Source: 66-474 sp035281745 (GTDB lineage Bacteria; Pseudomonadota; Gammaproteobacteria; Xanthomonadales; Rhodanobacteraceae). From it: a DNA stretch of 64,000 bases. Both the position numbers and the translations under genes were made by a program. This document shows positions 26,828-35,868 of the stretch, one piece after another. The notes below the pieces were generated by a model. That model searched no databases and was not told the DNA's origin. It saw only the letters and a list, made by a program, of their open reading frames with translations. Every line of letters begins with the position of its first letter. Within the stretch, counting starts at the first letter, position 1. Location: NCBI GenBank assembly GCA_035281745.1, contig DATEDI010000020.1:76573-140572 (forward strand). Reading direction: 5' to 3'.

Positions 26828-27828
26828 TGGGTATCTCAGACGGGCCTTTTATTGCCGTTGTAATCCCATGCTACCGCGTGGCGTCGCATGTGCTTGGCGT
26901 CATCAACCGCATTGGGCCGGAAGTCGGCTGGATCATTGCTGTCGACGACGCGTGTCCGGAAAACAGTGGAGGGGTTATCGAGCGGGAGTGCCGTGATCCG
27001 CGCGTGCGTATACTGCGACACGAAGTGAATCTGGGAGTCGGTGGCGCGGTGATGACGGGATATCAAGCCGCCATGTTGCTTCCCGCGACTGCTGTCGTGA
27101 AGCTGGACGGCGACGGCCAGATGGATCCTGCATTGATCCCTCAGCTATGCGAACCGTTGCTGAGCGGGCGCGCCGACTATGCCAAGGGCAACCGGTTTTA
27201 CCGTTTCAGTCATACCACCGGTATGCCGGTCACACGACTGTTCGGTAACGCGATTTTGTCGTTTCTTACTAAGCTGTCATCCGGGTACTGGCAACTATTC
27301 GATCCGACTAACGGGTTTACGGCAATTCATCGAACTTTGCTTGCGGAACTGGATTATTCAACGATCGCCAAGCGATATTTTTTTGAATCCGATCTTCTGT
27401 ATCACTTGAACCAGTTGCGTGCTGTCGTTGTCGAGATGCCGATGGCGTCAAGGTATGACGGGGAACCTTCGAGTTTACGGCCGATGAGGATGATCGGTCC
27501 GTTTCTACGGGGAAACATGCGCAATGGTTTCAAACGGATCTTTTACAGTTACTTCTTGCGCGGGTTCTCGGTTGCATCCATTGAGCTTGTGATAGGAATA
27601 GCATTATTTGTTTTTGGTATTGTTTTTGGCGCAAAACATTGGTGGCTTTCCGGGATGGATGGCGTCCCCGCGACCGCCGGCACGGTCATGGTGGCGGCGC
27701 TGCCACTGATCCTTGGTGTGCAGTTTCTGCTGTCATGGTTGGGCTTCGATATCGCGGCGGAGCCACGGTATCCAATTCATGGCCTGCTGCACGAGAGTGA
27801 TGTGCAACGAAATGGCGCCGCGCATTGA
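26824..27828 (+). CDS. gtrB: GtrB-like polyprenyl-phosphate glycosyltransferase
   Basis: A 334-residue family-2 glycosyltransferase. The GT-A domain shows VVIPCYRVASHV, AVDDACPE, LGVGGAVMTGYQ, the DGDGQMDP metal site and DPTNGFTAIHR. Two C-terminal helices (LVIGIALFVFGIVFGA; VMVAALPLILGVQFLLSW) anchor it in the membrane. This is the layout of GtrB/DPM-type enzymes that load a sugar onto undecaprenyl phosphate. It overlaps the gtrA stop. Its base composition is closer to the locus average than that of the two genes before it. Confidence 0.85.
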   Translation: MMGISDGPFIAVVIPCYRVASHVLGVINRIGPEVGWIIAVDDACPENSGGVIERECRDPRVRILRHEVNLGVGGAVMTGYQAAMLLPATAVVKLDGDGQMDPALIPQLCEPLLSGRADYAKGNRFYRFSHTTGMPVTRLFGNAILSFLTKLSSGYWQLFDPTNGFTAIHRTLLAELDYSTIAKRYFFESDLLYHLNQLRAVVVEMPMASRYDGEPSSLRPMRMIGPFLRGNMRNGFKRIFYSYFLRGFSVASIELVIGIALFVFGIVFGAKHWWLSGMDGVPATAGTVMVAALPLILGVQFLLSWLGFDIAAEPRYPIHGLLHESDVQRNGAAH

Positions 27829-27903
27829 TTTGGCGTCAAGATACGACAGGTGAGGCGTGGTAGGGATCTTGATATCTGGTTTTGCCGACGAGGGCTGTCG
27901 AAA

Positions 27904-28685
27904 ATGGCTATGGATGCGCCCAGTAACGTGGGTTTTTTTAATCAGTATTCACGTTTCTTTTCAACCAGCCAGACGAGTCCTTTCCCCGATAGGCTGAATG
28001 CAAGACATGCTGCGATCATCGAAGCGAATGCGTACAGGTTGGCGAACAAGCGGGTCCTTGATATCGCGAGCCACGACGGCCGCTGGTCGTTCGCAGCGCT
28101 GAAGGCTGGTGCGGCGCATGTAACCGGAATTGAGACGCCTGCGGAACTTATCGCCAATGCAGGTGCGACGTTTGCCCACTACGGGATTAATTGGGCGTCG
28201 TTTTGATTCGAGCAAGATAATGTTTTCGATTGGTTGAGCGTCGGCGATAAGCAGTTCAATGTTGTGCTTTGCCTCGGTTTTTACCACACGATTCGCCACG
28301 CTGAATTGCGCGACCTGATCGAACAAACTGGGCCCGGCTTGTGGTGATTGATACCGAAGTGACGCCGGCGGTTGATGAAGTACCGGTGGCGCCGACGAAT
28401 GATCCGCGCATCGTTTACCGGAACCCATACGCCATCCAATTACTGCTCGACCCGGTCGATAACGAGCAGATGGCGTGGCGCGATTCCATGACCCGCAACG
28501 GGCACACCGTCGTGGGGCGCCCAGCCCGGGCGGCGATAGAGTTCCTTGCCCGCCATTTCGGCTTTCAATGCAGCTGTTTCGACTGGCGCAGCTATTTCGC
28601 GAGCCACGACTATGCCCGAGCGTCCATGGTCGACTACGATGAGGCTTGGCGCGACACTTTCCATCTATCGCGGCGAACCGTCTGA
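27904..28685 (+). pseudogene. Disrupted SAM-dependent methyltransferase gene
   Basis: The remains of a class I methyltransferase. The first part (ATG 27904 on) has the SAM-binding motif VLDIASHDGRWSFAALKAGA and GIETPAELI. It then stops at a TGA at 28204-28206, but the same frame goes on with FDWLSVGDKQFNVVLCLGFY (motif IV region) to about 28335. There a one-base shift moves the reading to the frame that contains VVIDTEVTP and ends at 28685 (QCSCFDWRSYF). Two independent lesions make it a pseudogene. The methyl acceptor is unknown; a sugar or glycan modification is likely from context. Confidence 0.85.
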
Positions 28686-28756
28686 CTCCATGTGCTAGTG
28701 TTCAGCATGATGAGCCGCGGCACCTGAATTTGCGGATTTCGGGTCTCCATTCCGTC

Positions 28757-29695
28757 GTGAACAGAGTTTCCATCGTCATTCCCTGCCACAACGCAGGCGC
28801 CTTTCTTGGAGAGGCGGTTCGGTCGGCGCTTGAGCAGACGTGCGACGATTTCGAGATCATCGTCGTGGACGACGGCTCGACGGACGCCGAGACCGCGCAG
28901 GTATTGAAGGGCTCCAACTGGCCGCGCACCCGAGTTTTTCGTCAGGAAAACGCCGGGCCGGCAGCCGCACGCAATCGCGCCATCGCCGAGGCGACAGGCG
29001 AGTACATCCTGCCGTTGGACGCCGACGACCTCATCGAATCCACATATGTTGCCAAGGGTGCCGCGGTGCTCGATGCGCAGCCTGCCGTAGGCATTGTGTA
29101 CTGCCGCGCCGCGAAATTCGGCTCCGAGGAGGGGCCTTGGGATCTTCCCCCATTCTCGCCGGCTGAACTTGCGCTCGGGAACGTGATCTTCGTCAGCGCG
29201 ATGTTTCGTAAGGCCGATTGGGAGCTGATAGGTGGTTTCGACGAGACCCTGTGGCACGGGATGGAGGATTACGATTTCTGGATCAGGTTGGTGCATGAGG
29301 GAAGGAAGGTGGTGAGGCTCGATGAAACCTTGTTCCACTGCCGGGTCCGGGAGCAGTCTAGAACGGCTGTGTTCGAAAAGGATCGAGAAGAGGTCGTCGC
29401 CACGTATGCGCGCATCTTCCGCAAGAATCGCGATTTTTTTGCCGAGCACGCTGAAAGTTTATTCCGGCGGCGGTTCGCGCTGTTGAAGGAAGTCTCCGCG
29501 CTACACGTGCGTTTGGCAGAGGAATCGAGAGGTGCCGCCAGCGAACGGGCGGCCCTTGTCGAAGCCAAGGCGGAAGCCGACCGGTACAATGCCGCGTTGC
29601 GCTTCGAGCTGGAGCAAGTTCACACGCGGTATGCCGCATTGCAGCGGCGTTTTCGCTGGTTGAAACCGCTGTGGCCCCGCCGGGTTCTGAAATGA
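28757..29695 (+). CDS. Family 2 glycosyltransferase, paralogue of the gene at 22328
   Basis: A 312-residue GT-A enzyme: VSIVIPCHNAGAFL, VDDGSTDAETA, GPAAARNRAIAEATGEYILP, DxD in LDADD, and MEDYDFWIRL. The catalytic domain aligns without gaps to the gene at 22328. The C-terminal 80 residues are helical and charged (coiled-coil-like), ending RFRWLKPLWPRR, a basic aromatic tail that could touch the membrane. GTG 28757 was chosen because it lies two codons before the conserved VSIVIP; the in-frame extension to 28646 overlaps the pseudogene. It overlaps the next gene by ATGA. Confidence 0.9.
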   Translation: MNRVSIVIPCHNAGAFLGEAVRSALEQTCDDFEIIVVDDGSTDAETAQVLKGSNWPRTRVFRQENAGPAAARNRAIAEATGEYILPLDADDLIESTYVAKGAAVLDAQPAVGIVYCRAAKFGSEEGPWDLPPFSPAELALGNVIFVSAMFRKADWELIGGFDETLWHGMEDYDFWIRLVHEGRKVVRLDETLFHCRVREQSRTAVFEKDREEVVATYARIFRKNRDFFAEHAESLFRRRFALLKEVSALHVRLAEESRGAASERAALVEAKAEADRYNAALRFELEQVHTRYAALQRRFRWLKPLWPRRVLK

Positions 29696-32280
29696 CACCT
29701 TTGATTTTTTTCACCATCGTCTCGCGCAACTACCTGGCTTACGCGTTGACCCTGATGCAGTCGGTGGCGGCGCGTCACCCGGATGCGAAGCGTTACCTTT
29801 GCCTGGTCGACGAGCGGGCCGACGATCCTGCGCTGGATACGGACCTGTTCGAGACGGTCACCATCGACCAGCTCGGCCTGCCGCACTTCGATGCGTTCGT
29901 GTTCCGCTACGACATCATGGAGCTGAACACGGCGGTCAAGCCCTATATGTTCAAGTGGCTGCGGATGCGCAATCCGACGGCGGGCTTGGTGTATCTGGAC
30001 CCGGACATCTACGTGCTGCGTCCGCTGGAGGACGTGGCTCAGGCGTTCGAGGTTGGCAAGCTGGCCGTGTTGACGCCGCACCTCAACGCGCCGCTGCCGG
30101 ACGATGGCAAGTTCCCGACCGAGCTGTCGCTGATGCGCACCGGCGTGTACAACTGCGGGTTCGTGGCGATCAATGCCGCGTATCCGCAAAGTGCCGCACT
30201 GATCGAGTGGTGGTCGCGCAAGCTGGAATTCGACTGTTTCGTCGATCTCGAGGCCGGCCTGTTCACCGACCAGAAATGGATGGACATGGCGCCGGCCTTG
30301 TTTCCGGATGTGGCCATCCTTCGCCACGACGGCTACAACGTTGCTTACTGGAATCTGGTCTCGCGTCCGGTCACGCGTGATGCGGACGAAGGCTACCGGG
30401 CGAATGGTGCGCCGCTGGTATTTGCGCATTTCTCGGGCGTGAACCTTGGAGAGCCCGACGTCTACTCCAAGCATCAGAACCGGTTCGATGCATCCGGCAT
30501 CGGTGGGCTGCGCCCGCTGTATGACGCCTATCTCGACAAGCTGCGGGACAACGGCCATCCGCAACACGCAATCAAACCGTATGCGTACGGCCGTTTTCCC
30601 GACGGCGAGAGGATCGTGTCGGCGTTGCGGCGTACCTACCATCGCCGCTTTGACGTAAACAGCGTCCAGCCCGAGCCTCATCCGCTGCAGATGGATCGGT
30701 CCAGGTTCAACGAACCCTGTCCGGAGTTGCCCGACATAGAGGATTTGCCGGTCAGTCATTTGATGTATGAAGCGTGGCAGATGCGCGACGACCTGCGCGA
30801 TGGATTCAACTTGCGCACGCACGAAGGGCGAGAGCGCTACATCGAATGGTTCATCTCCACGGCCGCTGCCGAAATGGGGTTGGGGGAGCGTTACACCGCA
30901 CCGATCAAGGCACGCTTCAGGCCAGCTAGGCGGAAAGCGCGAGGTGGCTTGGGTGGCCGATTGGGCACGGTGGTGTTGCGCACGCTGAGCTGGGGCAAGC
31001 GGCATAGCGGACTCGCGCGCTTGTATGCGCGCATTCCGTTCTCGTGGCGTCTCGCGTTGCGGCGATGGGTGCACGCGGCCGCAGGCATGCCGATGCCGCC
31101 GCTGCCGTTTCCCACGGCAGAGCGCCGCGCGGCAAGTCACACGCGCGTGCAGACACCACCGGTCAGTCCCGGCGTGAATTTGCTTGGCTACGCGCGCGGC
31201 GAATTCGGCATCGCGGAAAACGTGCGTTCGTACGCGCGCGCAGTGGAGCGTGCCGAGCACCCTTTCCTGATTTTCAATTTCGACGTGGGCACAGCCAGTC
31301 GTCAGCGTGACCGCTCGATGGAGAAGTATTTCTCCGACACGTTGCGCTATGCGGATAACGTGTTCTTCATCAACGCCGATCAGATGCAGATCGCCCGCGA
31401 CGTGTTGGGGCGGGAAGCCTTCGCTGGTCATCACAACATCGGCTTCTGGGTCTGGGAACTGGAAAAATTCCCACGCGACTGGCATGGCGCGTTCAATCTG
31501 GTGGAAGAAATCTGGGTGCCCACCGAATTCGTGCGCAATGCCATTGCGGCCTGCACCGGAAAACCGGTGGTACGCATGCCCAAGGCCATCGAGTTCGCGG
31601 CGCCGGAAAGCATGGGTCGCGGACATTTCGGGTTGCCGCCCAATGAATACGTGTTCCTTTTCAGCTACGACTTCAATAGTTTCGCTTCGCGCAAGAATCC
31701 CGAAGCGACCATCGCGGCATTCCGGCAGGCCTTTTCAGATGGCGAGAAAAGCGTGCGCTTGCTGGTGAAATCCACCAATGGCGGCCGCTTCCCCGAAAAA
31801 CTGTCGGCATTGCAACAGAGCGTCGCGGATGATCCGCGCATCGAGGTGCGCGATGGATTCCTGTCGCGCGAAGAAATGTTCGGGTTGCAGAACAGCGTCG
31901 ATTGCTACGTGTCGCTGCATCGCTCGGAAGGTTTCGGGCTGGGCATGGCCGAGTGCATGTACCTCGGCAAGCCCGTGATCGCGACGGCGTATTCCGGCAA
32001 TCTCGATTTCATGGATCGCGACAACAGCCTGCTGGTCGACTACAAGATGATCCCGCTGCGCGACGGCGACTATCCGTATTGGCAGGGCCAACAATGGGCC
32101 GATGCGGATGTTGCCCACGCGGCACGTCTGATGCGGCAGGTATTCGACGATCGCGAATTTGCGCGACGAATCGGCGCGTCGGCCGCCGCCAGCATCCGCC
32201 GTACCAATTCGAAAGATGCGTGTGGCGCCGCCGTCGTCGCACGGCTGCAGGAGATCCATCGCGGGCGCCACGCCGCGTGA
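29692..32280 (+). CDS. Bifunctional glycosyltransferase (GT8-like domain fused to GT4 domain)
   Basis: An 862-residue two-domain protein. The N-terminal domain (about 1-300) is paralogous to the gene at 21134 and has the DxD-type motif YLDPDIYVL. A linker with a basic hydrophobic patch follows. The C-terminal domain (about 490-862) is a GT-B glycosyltransferase of family 4: GVNLLGYARGEFGIAENVR, GFWVWELEKFP and the E-x7-E region EGFGLGMAECMYLGKPVIA. Two sugar-transfer activities in one chain would add two residues, or one repeat step each. It overlaps the preceding GT2 gene. Specificities unknown. Confidence 0.85.
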   Translation: MTPLIFFTIVSRNYLAYALTLMQSVAARHPDAKRYLCLVDERADDPALDTDLFETVTIDQLGLPHFDAFVFRYDIMELNTAVKPYMFKWLRMRNPTAGLVYLDPDIYVLRPLEDVAQAFEVGKLAVLTPHLNAPLPDDGKFPTELSLMRTGVYNCGFVAINAAYPQSAALIEWWSRKLEFDCFVDLEAGLFTDQKWMDMAPALFPDVAILRHDGYNVAYWNLVSRPVTRDADEGYRANGAPLVFAHFSGVNLGEPDVYSKHQNRFDASGIGGLRPLYDAYLDKLRDNGHPQHAIKPYAYGRFPDGERIVSALRRTYHRRFDVNSVQPEPHPLQMDRSRFNEPCPELPDIEDLPVSHLMYEAWQMRDDLRDGFNLRTHEGRERYIEWFISTAAAEMGLGERYTAPIKARFRPARRKARGGLGGRLGTVVLRTLSWGKRHSGLARLYARIPFSWRLALRRWVHAAAGMPMPPLPFPTAERRAASHTRVQTPPVSPGVNLLGYARGEFGIAENVRSYARAVERAEHPFLIFNFDVGTASRQRDRSMEKYFSDTLRYADNVFFINADQMQIARDVLGREAFAGHHNIGFWVWELEKFPRDWHGAFNLVEEIWVPTEFVRNAIAACTGKPVVRMPKAIEFAAPESMGRGHFGLPPNEYVFLFSYDFNSFASRKNPEATIAAFRQAFSDGEKSVRLLVKSTNGGRFPEKLSALQQSVADDPRIEVRDGFLSREEMFGLQNSVDCYVSLHRSEGFGLGMAECMYLGKPVIATAYSGNLDFMDRDNSLLVDYKMIPLRDGDYPYWQGQQWADADVAHAARLMRQVFDDREFARRIGASAAASIRRTNSKDACGAAVVARLQEIHRGRHAA

Positions 32281-32359
32281 ACGCTCGCCGTTGTCGCGGC
32301 GATTCGTCGAATATTCGCTGCCCCATCGCCGGGCAGCGACATTCGTGAAGGGGTGATCG

Positions 32360-33844
32360 GTGGTCTTCAGTTCGGCGACATTCCTGTTTTTCTTTTTGCC
32401 TTGCGTGCTGGGGTTGTATTACCTCAGCCCGATGCGCGTGCGCAACGCGCTGTTGTTGCTCGCCAGTCTGGTGTTCTACGCGTGGGGCGAGCCCGTCTAC
32501 GTATTCCTGATGATGGGCTCGATCGCCGTGAACTGGCTGGTCGGCTTGCTGATGGCGCGCTTCGCGGATACGCCGGGCGAGAAACTGGTGTTGGCGCTGG
32601 GCATCGCGGTCGATCTGGTCGTGCTGGCGTACTTCAAGTACGCCGGTTTTTTTGCGGCGAGCGTGCTCGCGCATGTTCCCGGACTGGAATCGATCGCCAC
32701 GCAATTCCACGCGCCGCGCCTGCCGATCGGCATTTCCTTCTTTACCTTCCATGCGATGTCGTACCTCATCGATATCCATCGCCGCCAGGCCAGCGCGCTG
32801 CGCAATCCGCTCAACATGGGTGTTTACATCACCATGTTTCCGCAGTTGATCGCGGGTCCGATCATCCGTTTCCACGATGTCGCCGAACAAATTCTCGGGC
32901 GACGCAACACGCTGGAGCGGTTTGCGTCGGGTGTGGAACGCTTCAGCTACGGCCTCGGCAAGAAAATGCTGATTGCCAACCCGCTCGGCGCGGTGGCCGA
33001 TTCGGCATTCGGGGTGGATCCGCAATATCTGCACACGGGCGATGCGTGGGTCGGCATTGTCTGTTATGCGCTGCAGATCTACTTCGACTTCGCTGGCTAC
33101 TCCGACATGGCCATCGGCCTTGGCAGGATGCTGGGTTTCGAGTTCCTCGAAAACTTCAATTACCCATACATCGCTTCGACGGTCCAGGAATTCTGGCACC
33201 GCTGGCACCTGTCGTTGTCGGCGTGGTTTCGGGATTACCTGTATATCCCGCTCGGCGGCAACCGCAAGGGCGAAGCCCGCACGTGGTTCAACTTGTTTTC
33301 CGTGTTCATTCTTTGCGGGTTCTGGCATGGCGCAGGTTGGACCTTCATCTTCTGGGGCTTTTGGCACGGCTTGTTCCTGGCGCTGGAACGCGGGCGCTGG
33401 GGACGCTGGTTGAAGGCCACGCCTGCGCCGTTGCGCTGGGTCTACACCATGGCGGTCGTCCTGGTCGGCTGGGTGTTCTTCCGCGCGGAGAGTTTCAGCC
33501 ATGCATGGATCTATCTTCAGGCCATGGCAGGGTTGCACGGCGATGCCGTCTCCGGCACGGCCCTGGCAATCAAGTTCGCAGCGCGTGAACGCTGGACCTG
33601 CGCGGTCGGGCTGCTGCTGAGCGCGCCGGTATTCGCATTCATGGCGCGCGATTACATCATGCGCGGCTATCCGATCAAGGCGCCGCGCGGCGCGATCTAC
33701 GAATGGGCGATCCGCGTGGGTGGCCGCTTCAACGAGTCCGGATTGCGAGGGTTGCGGGTAGCTGCGGTGATCGTGATCTTGCTGGTGTGCGCGGCTTATG
33801 TCGCGGCCGGCACCTACAACCCGTTCATCTACTACCGGTTCTGA
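32360..33844 (+). CDS. MBOAT-family membrane O-acyltransferase (AlgI-like)
   Basis: A 494-residue polytopic membrane protein that would pass acetyl groups from the cytoplasm to the periplasm for glycan O-acetylation. Family signs include the N-terminal VFSSATFLFFFLP, YLSPMRVRNALLLLASLVFYAWGEP, LPIGISFFTFHAMSYLID and the catalytic histidine region FWHRWHLSLSAWFRDYLYIP. It starts at GTG 32360 with an AAGGGG Shine-Dalgarno. The partner SGNH protein gene starts three bases after its stop, as in alginate-type algI-algJ arrangements. Confidence 0.93.
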   Translation: MVFSSATFLFFFLPCVLGLYYLSPMRVRNALLLLASLVFYAWGEPVYVFLMMGSIAVNWLVGLLMARFADTPGEKLVLALGIAVDLVVLAYFKYAGFFAASVLAHVPGLESIATQFHAPRLPIGISFFTFHAMSYLIDIHRRQASALRNPLNMGVYITMFPQLIAGPIIRFHDVAEQILGRRNTLERFASGVERFSYGLGKKMLIANPLGAVADSAFGVDPQYLHTGDAWVGIVCYALQIYFDFAGYSDMAIGLGRMLGFEFLENFNYPYIASTVQEFWHRWHLSLSAWFRDYLYIPLGGNRKGEARTWFNLFSVFILCGFWHGAGWTFIFWGFWHGLFLALERGRWGRWLKATPAPLRWVYTMAVVLVGWVFFRAESFSHAWIYLQAMAGLHGDAVSGTALAIKFAARERWTCAVGLLLSAPVFAFMARDYIMRGYPIKAPRGAIYEWAIRVGGRFNESGLRGLRVAAVIVILLVCAAYVAAGTYNPFIYYRF

Positions 33845-33846
33845 GG

Positions 33847-35868
33847 ATGCATTTCGGCAAGCAGAACATCGCCGTGTCCAACCTGCTGCTGGCGCTTGCC
33901 ATGGTGGCGTTCATCGGCGTGCCGTTGGCGCGCGCGTTGTGGACCGGTGCGCGTCCGATGGAATCGTCCGTGGAAAAACGCAAATTGGCCGGACTGCCGA
34001 CCCTGCCGATGTCCCTGCAGGCCTGGACGAAGTTCCCGAAAGGCTTCGATGCCTATGCGCACGACCAGTTCGGTTTTCGCGATGACCTTCTGCAAGGCTA
34101 TCGCTGGTTGATGGCGTCGGTGTTCCATCAGTCGACGTCGGATCGTGCGTTCGTAGGCCGCGACGGTTGGCTGTACTTCACCGGAAACGGCGGCCTTGCC
34201 GACATGCAAGGCATCAGTCCGTATACGGAAACACAACTGCAAAACGATGTCGAACAGATCAACGCGCGTGGGGAGTTGCTCGCCGTGCGGGGCATCCATT
34301 ATGGCTTCGTGGTGTTTCCCGACAAGCACACCGTCTATCCGCAGTTCCTTCCGGGCGGCGTGTATGCAGGATTCGAGCATCGGCGCTTGAACGCGCTCGA
34401 TGCCGCGATGGCACAGACAGGCCACGACTATTACTTCGACGCCACCGATGCGTTGCATCGCGATGCAGCGCATTCGCCATTTCGCCTGTACTACAAGTCG
34501 GATACCCACTGGAATCCCTGGGGCGCGTATCTTGGTTACGAAGCCTGGGTGACTGCATCCGGAAAGCGGCTGAGCCTCCGGCCGTTCGACTACCGGTTCG
34601 ATCAGTTCCGGACGGCGCATCAATCGCTCCGCGGCGATCTATCCAAAATAAGCGGCTACCGCCCCTATGACCCGGATATCTACCCACCAGCCGGCGCGGG
34701 TTGCGGGAGCACCAAGCCATGGAATGTCCCGGGCAAGATGCTGCACAGATTGAATACTATCGCCCGGCACATGCGTACCGCCGAGTGTGGCGGCAACGGG
34801 ACAGCACTGATCCTGCACGATTCGTTCCTGGATTCCATGGAACGCTACGTCACGGACAATTTCAAACGTTCTTGGTTGATATGGAACTATCCCGCAGACA
34901 AGGATTTCGGTTGGTTGGTCGATCAGCTGCATCCGGATACGGTGCTGGTAGAGCGGGTCGAACGTTTGATGCTGCACCTCAGGCCGGTCGACCTGGAGGC
35001 GTTGGTACAAGAACTCGGAGTTGTCGGAGAATCTGCGGCCATCGACAACCATGGCTGGTTGAAGATCGGGAGTGGCAACAATCGCAAGGCGTTGTCACAC
35101 GAGTCCGCCGTCGGTGGATTGGACCGCGTGGTCCGTGCCGGCGATCAGGTCTACGTCGAAGGCTGGGTGCGCTTGGGCCATTCGCCTCCGGCGGCCGTGA
35201 TTGCCGTAAGCAGTGGCAAGGTGGTTGGCGAGGCACCGGTGACGCTTTACCGTCCGGAGGCTCCTTCGGTACAGCGTGATTCGGTGTTGAAATGGTCCGG
35301 TTTCAGGCTGCACATGCCCGCCGGCGCAGTCAACCAAGACGTCCGAACGCTGCAATTCTATTGGGTGAATTTCGACACCTACGGCGTGTTCGTGCTGAAC
35401 AACCAGGATCAACAAAAGTTGAGTACCGCGAACGAGCTGGAAGTCGGGATGTTGGACGGCCGCGTAATTGAAAACGCTGCGGGGGAACTGGTCGTTGCTG
35501 GCAGCGGCACCATGAATCTGCATGATGCGGGACCGGCAAGGGGGTCACTGGATCAGATTGCGCGAGAGGGTGATTTCGTTCGCCTCGTGGGTTGGGCCGG
35601 GTTGGGGGAAGCGCCGGCGTCAAAAGTGATCGCGGTGGTGGACGGCCAGGTCATTGGCGAAGCGCCGGTCATCTTGCGCCGCATCGATGTCGCGAATGCA
35701 TATCGGAACCCCAAAATGACGTGGTCCGGTTTCGAAATGCAATTCCCTGCTCGAGCACTTGGACACCATGGGAAAGCGTTGCGCCTCTACTTCGTCAGTG
35801 CCGATCGCTTTGGCAAGTATTCCATGGATGAAGGCGATCGCGAGCGTCTGCAAGCGCTACTCAAATAG
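33847..35868 (+). CDS. AlgJ/AlgX-like SGNH acetyltransferase with two extra C-terminal domains
   Basis: A 673-residue periplasmic protein held by an N-terminal helix (about 9-30). The SGNH acetyltransferase domain (about 55-400) has the AlgX/AlgJ motif SDTHWNPWG (Asp and His of the triad) and LHDSFLDSM with the likely nucleophile serine. Beyond the usual family length there are two related segments, about 423-516 and 565-661: GLDRVVRAGD/SLDQIAREGD, GWVRLG/GWAGLG, IGEAPV/VGEAPV and WSGF in both. They resemble the domain in the lipoproteins at 23314 and 40501. It would attach acetyl groups to the exported glycan, using the MBOAT partner; the repeats may bind glycan (inferred). Confidence 0.85.
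   Translation: MHFGKQNIAVSNLLLALAMVAFIGVPLARALWTGARPMESSVEKRKLAGLPTLPMSLQAWTKFPKGFDAYAHDQFGFRDDLLQGYRWLMASVFHQSTSDRAFVGRDGWLYFTGNGGLADMQGISPYTETQLQNDVEQINARGELLAVRGIHYGFVVFPDKHTVYPQFLPGGVYAGFEHRRLNALDAAMAQTGHDYYFDATDALHRDAAHSPFRLYYKSDTHWNPWGAYLGYEAWVTASGKRLSLRPFDYRFDQFRTAHQSLRGDLSKISGYRPYDPDIYPPAGAGCGSTKPWNVPGKMLHRLNTIARHMRTAECGGNGTALILHDSFLDSMERYVTDNFKRSWLIWNYPADKDFGWLVDQLHPDTVLVERVERLMLHLRPVDLEALVQELGVVGESAAIDNHGWLKIGSGNNRKALSHESAVGGLDRVVRAGDQVYVEGWVRLGHSPPAAVIAVSSGKVVGEAPVTLYRPEAPSVQRDSVLKWSGFRLHMPAGAVNQDVRTLQFYWVNFDTYGVFVLNNQDQQKLSTANELEVGMLDGRVIENAAGELVVAGSGTMNLHDAGPARGSLDQIAREGDFVRLVGWAGLGEAPASKVIAVVDGQVIGEAPVILRRIDVANAYRNPKMTWSGFEMQFPARALGHHGKALRLYFVSADRFGKYSMDEGDRERLQALLK

Noticed and set aside
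23854..27903. Low-GC cassette considered as a prophage or integrative element
   Set aside because: No integrase, transposase, flanking direct repeats or tRNA attachment site could be found.
28204..28206. In-frame TGA considered as a recoded selenocysteine codon
   Set aside because: A second lesion (a frameshift) follows about 130 bases on, no SECIS-like element was evident, and family members need no selenocysteine there.
29620..31626. Long minus-strand ORF of 668 codons opposite the fused glycosyltransferase
   Set aside because: It lies entirely antisense to a gene with clear motifs, is rich in Arg/His/Gln/Val with no domain, and is explained by codon bias in GC-rich DNA. The same applies to long antisense ORFs at 2291-3532, 55179-57131 and 57884-59200.
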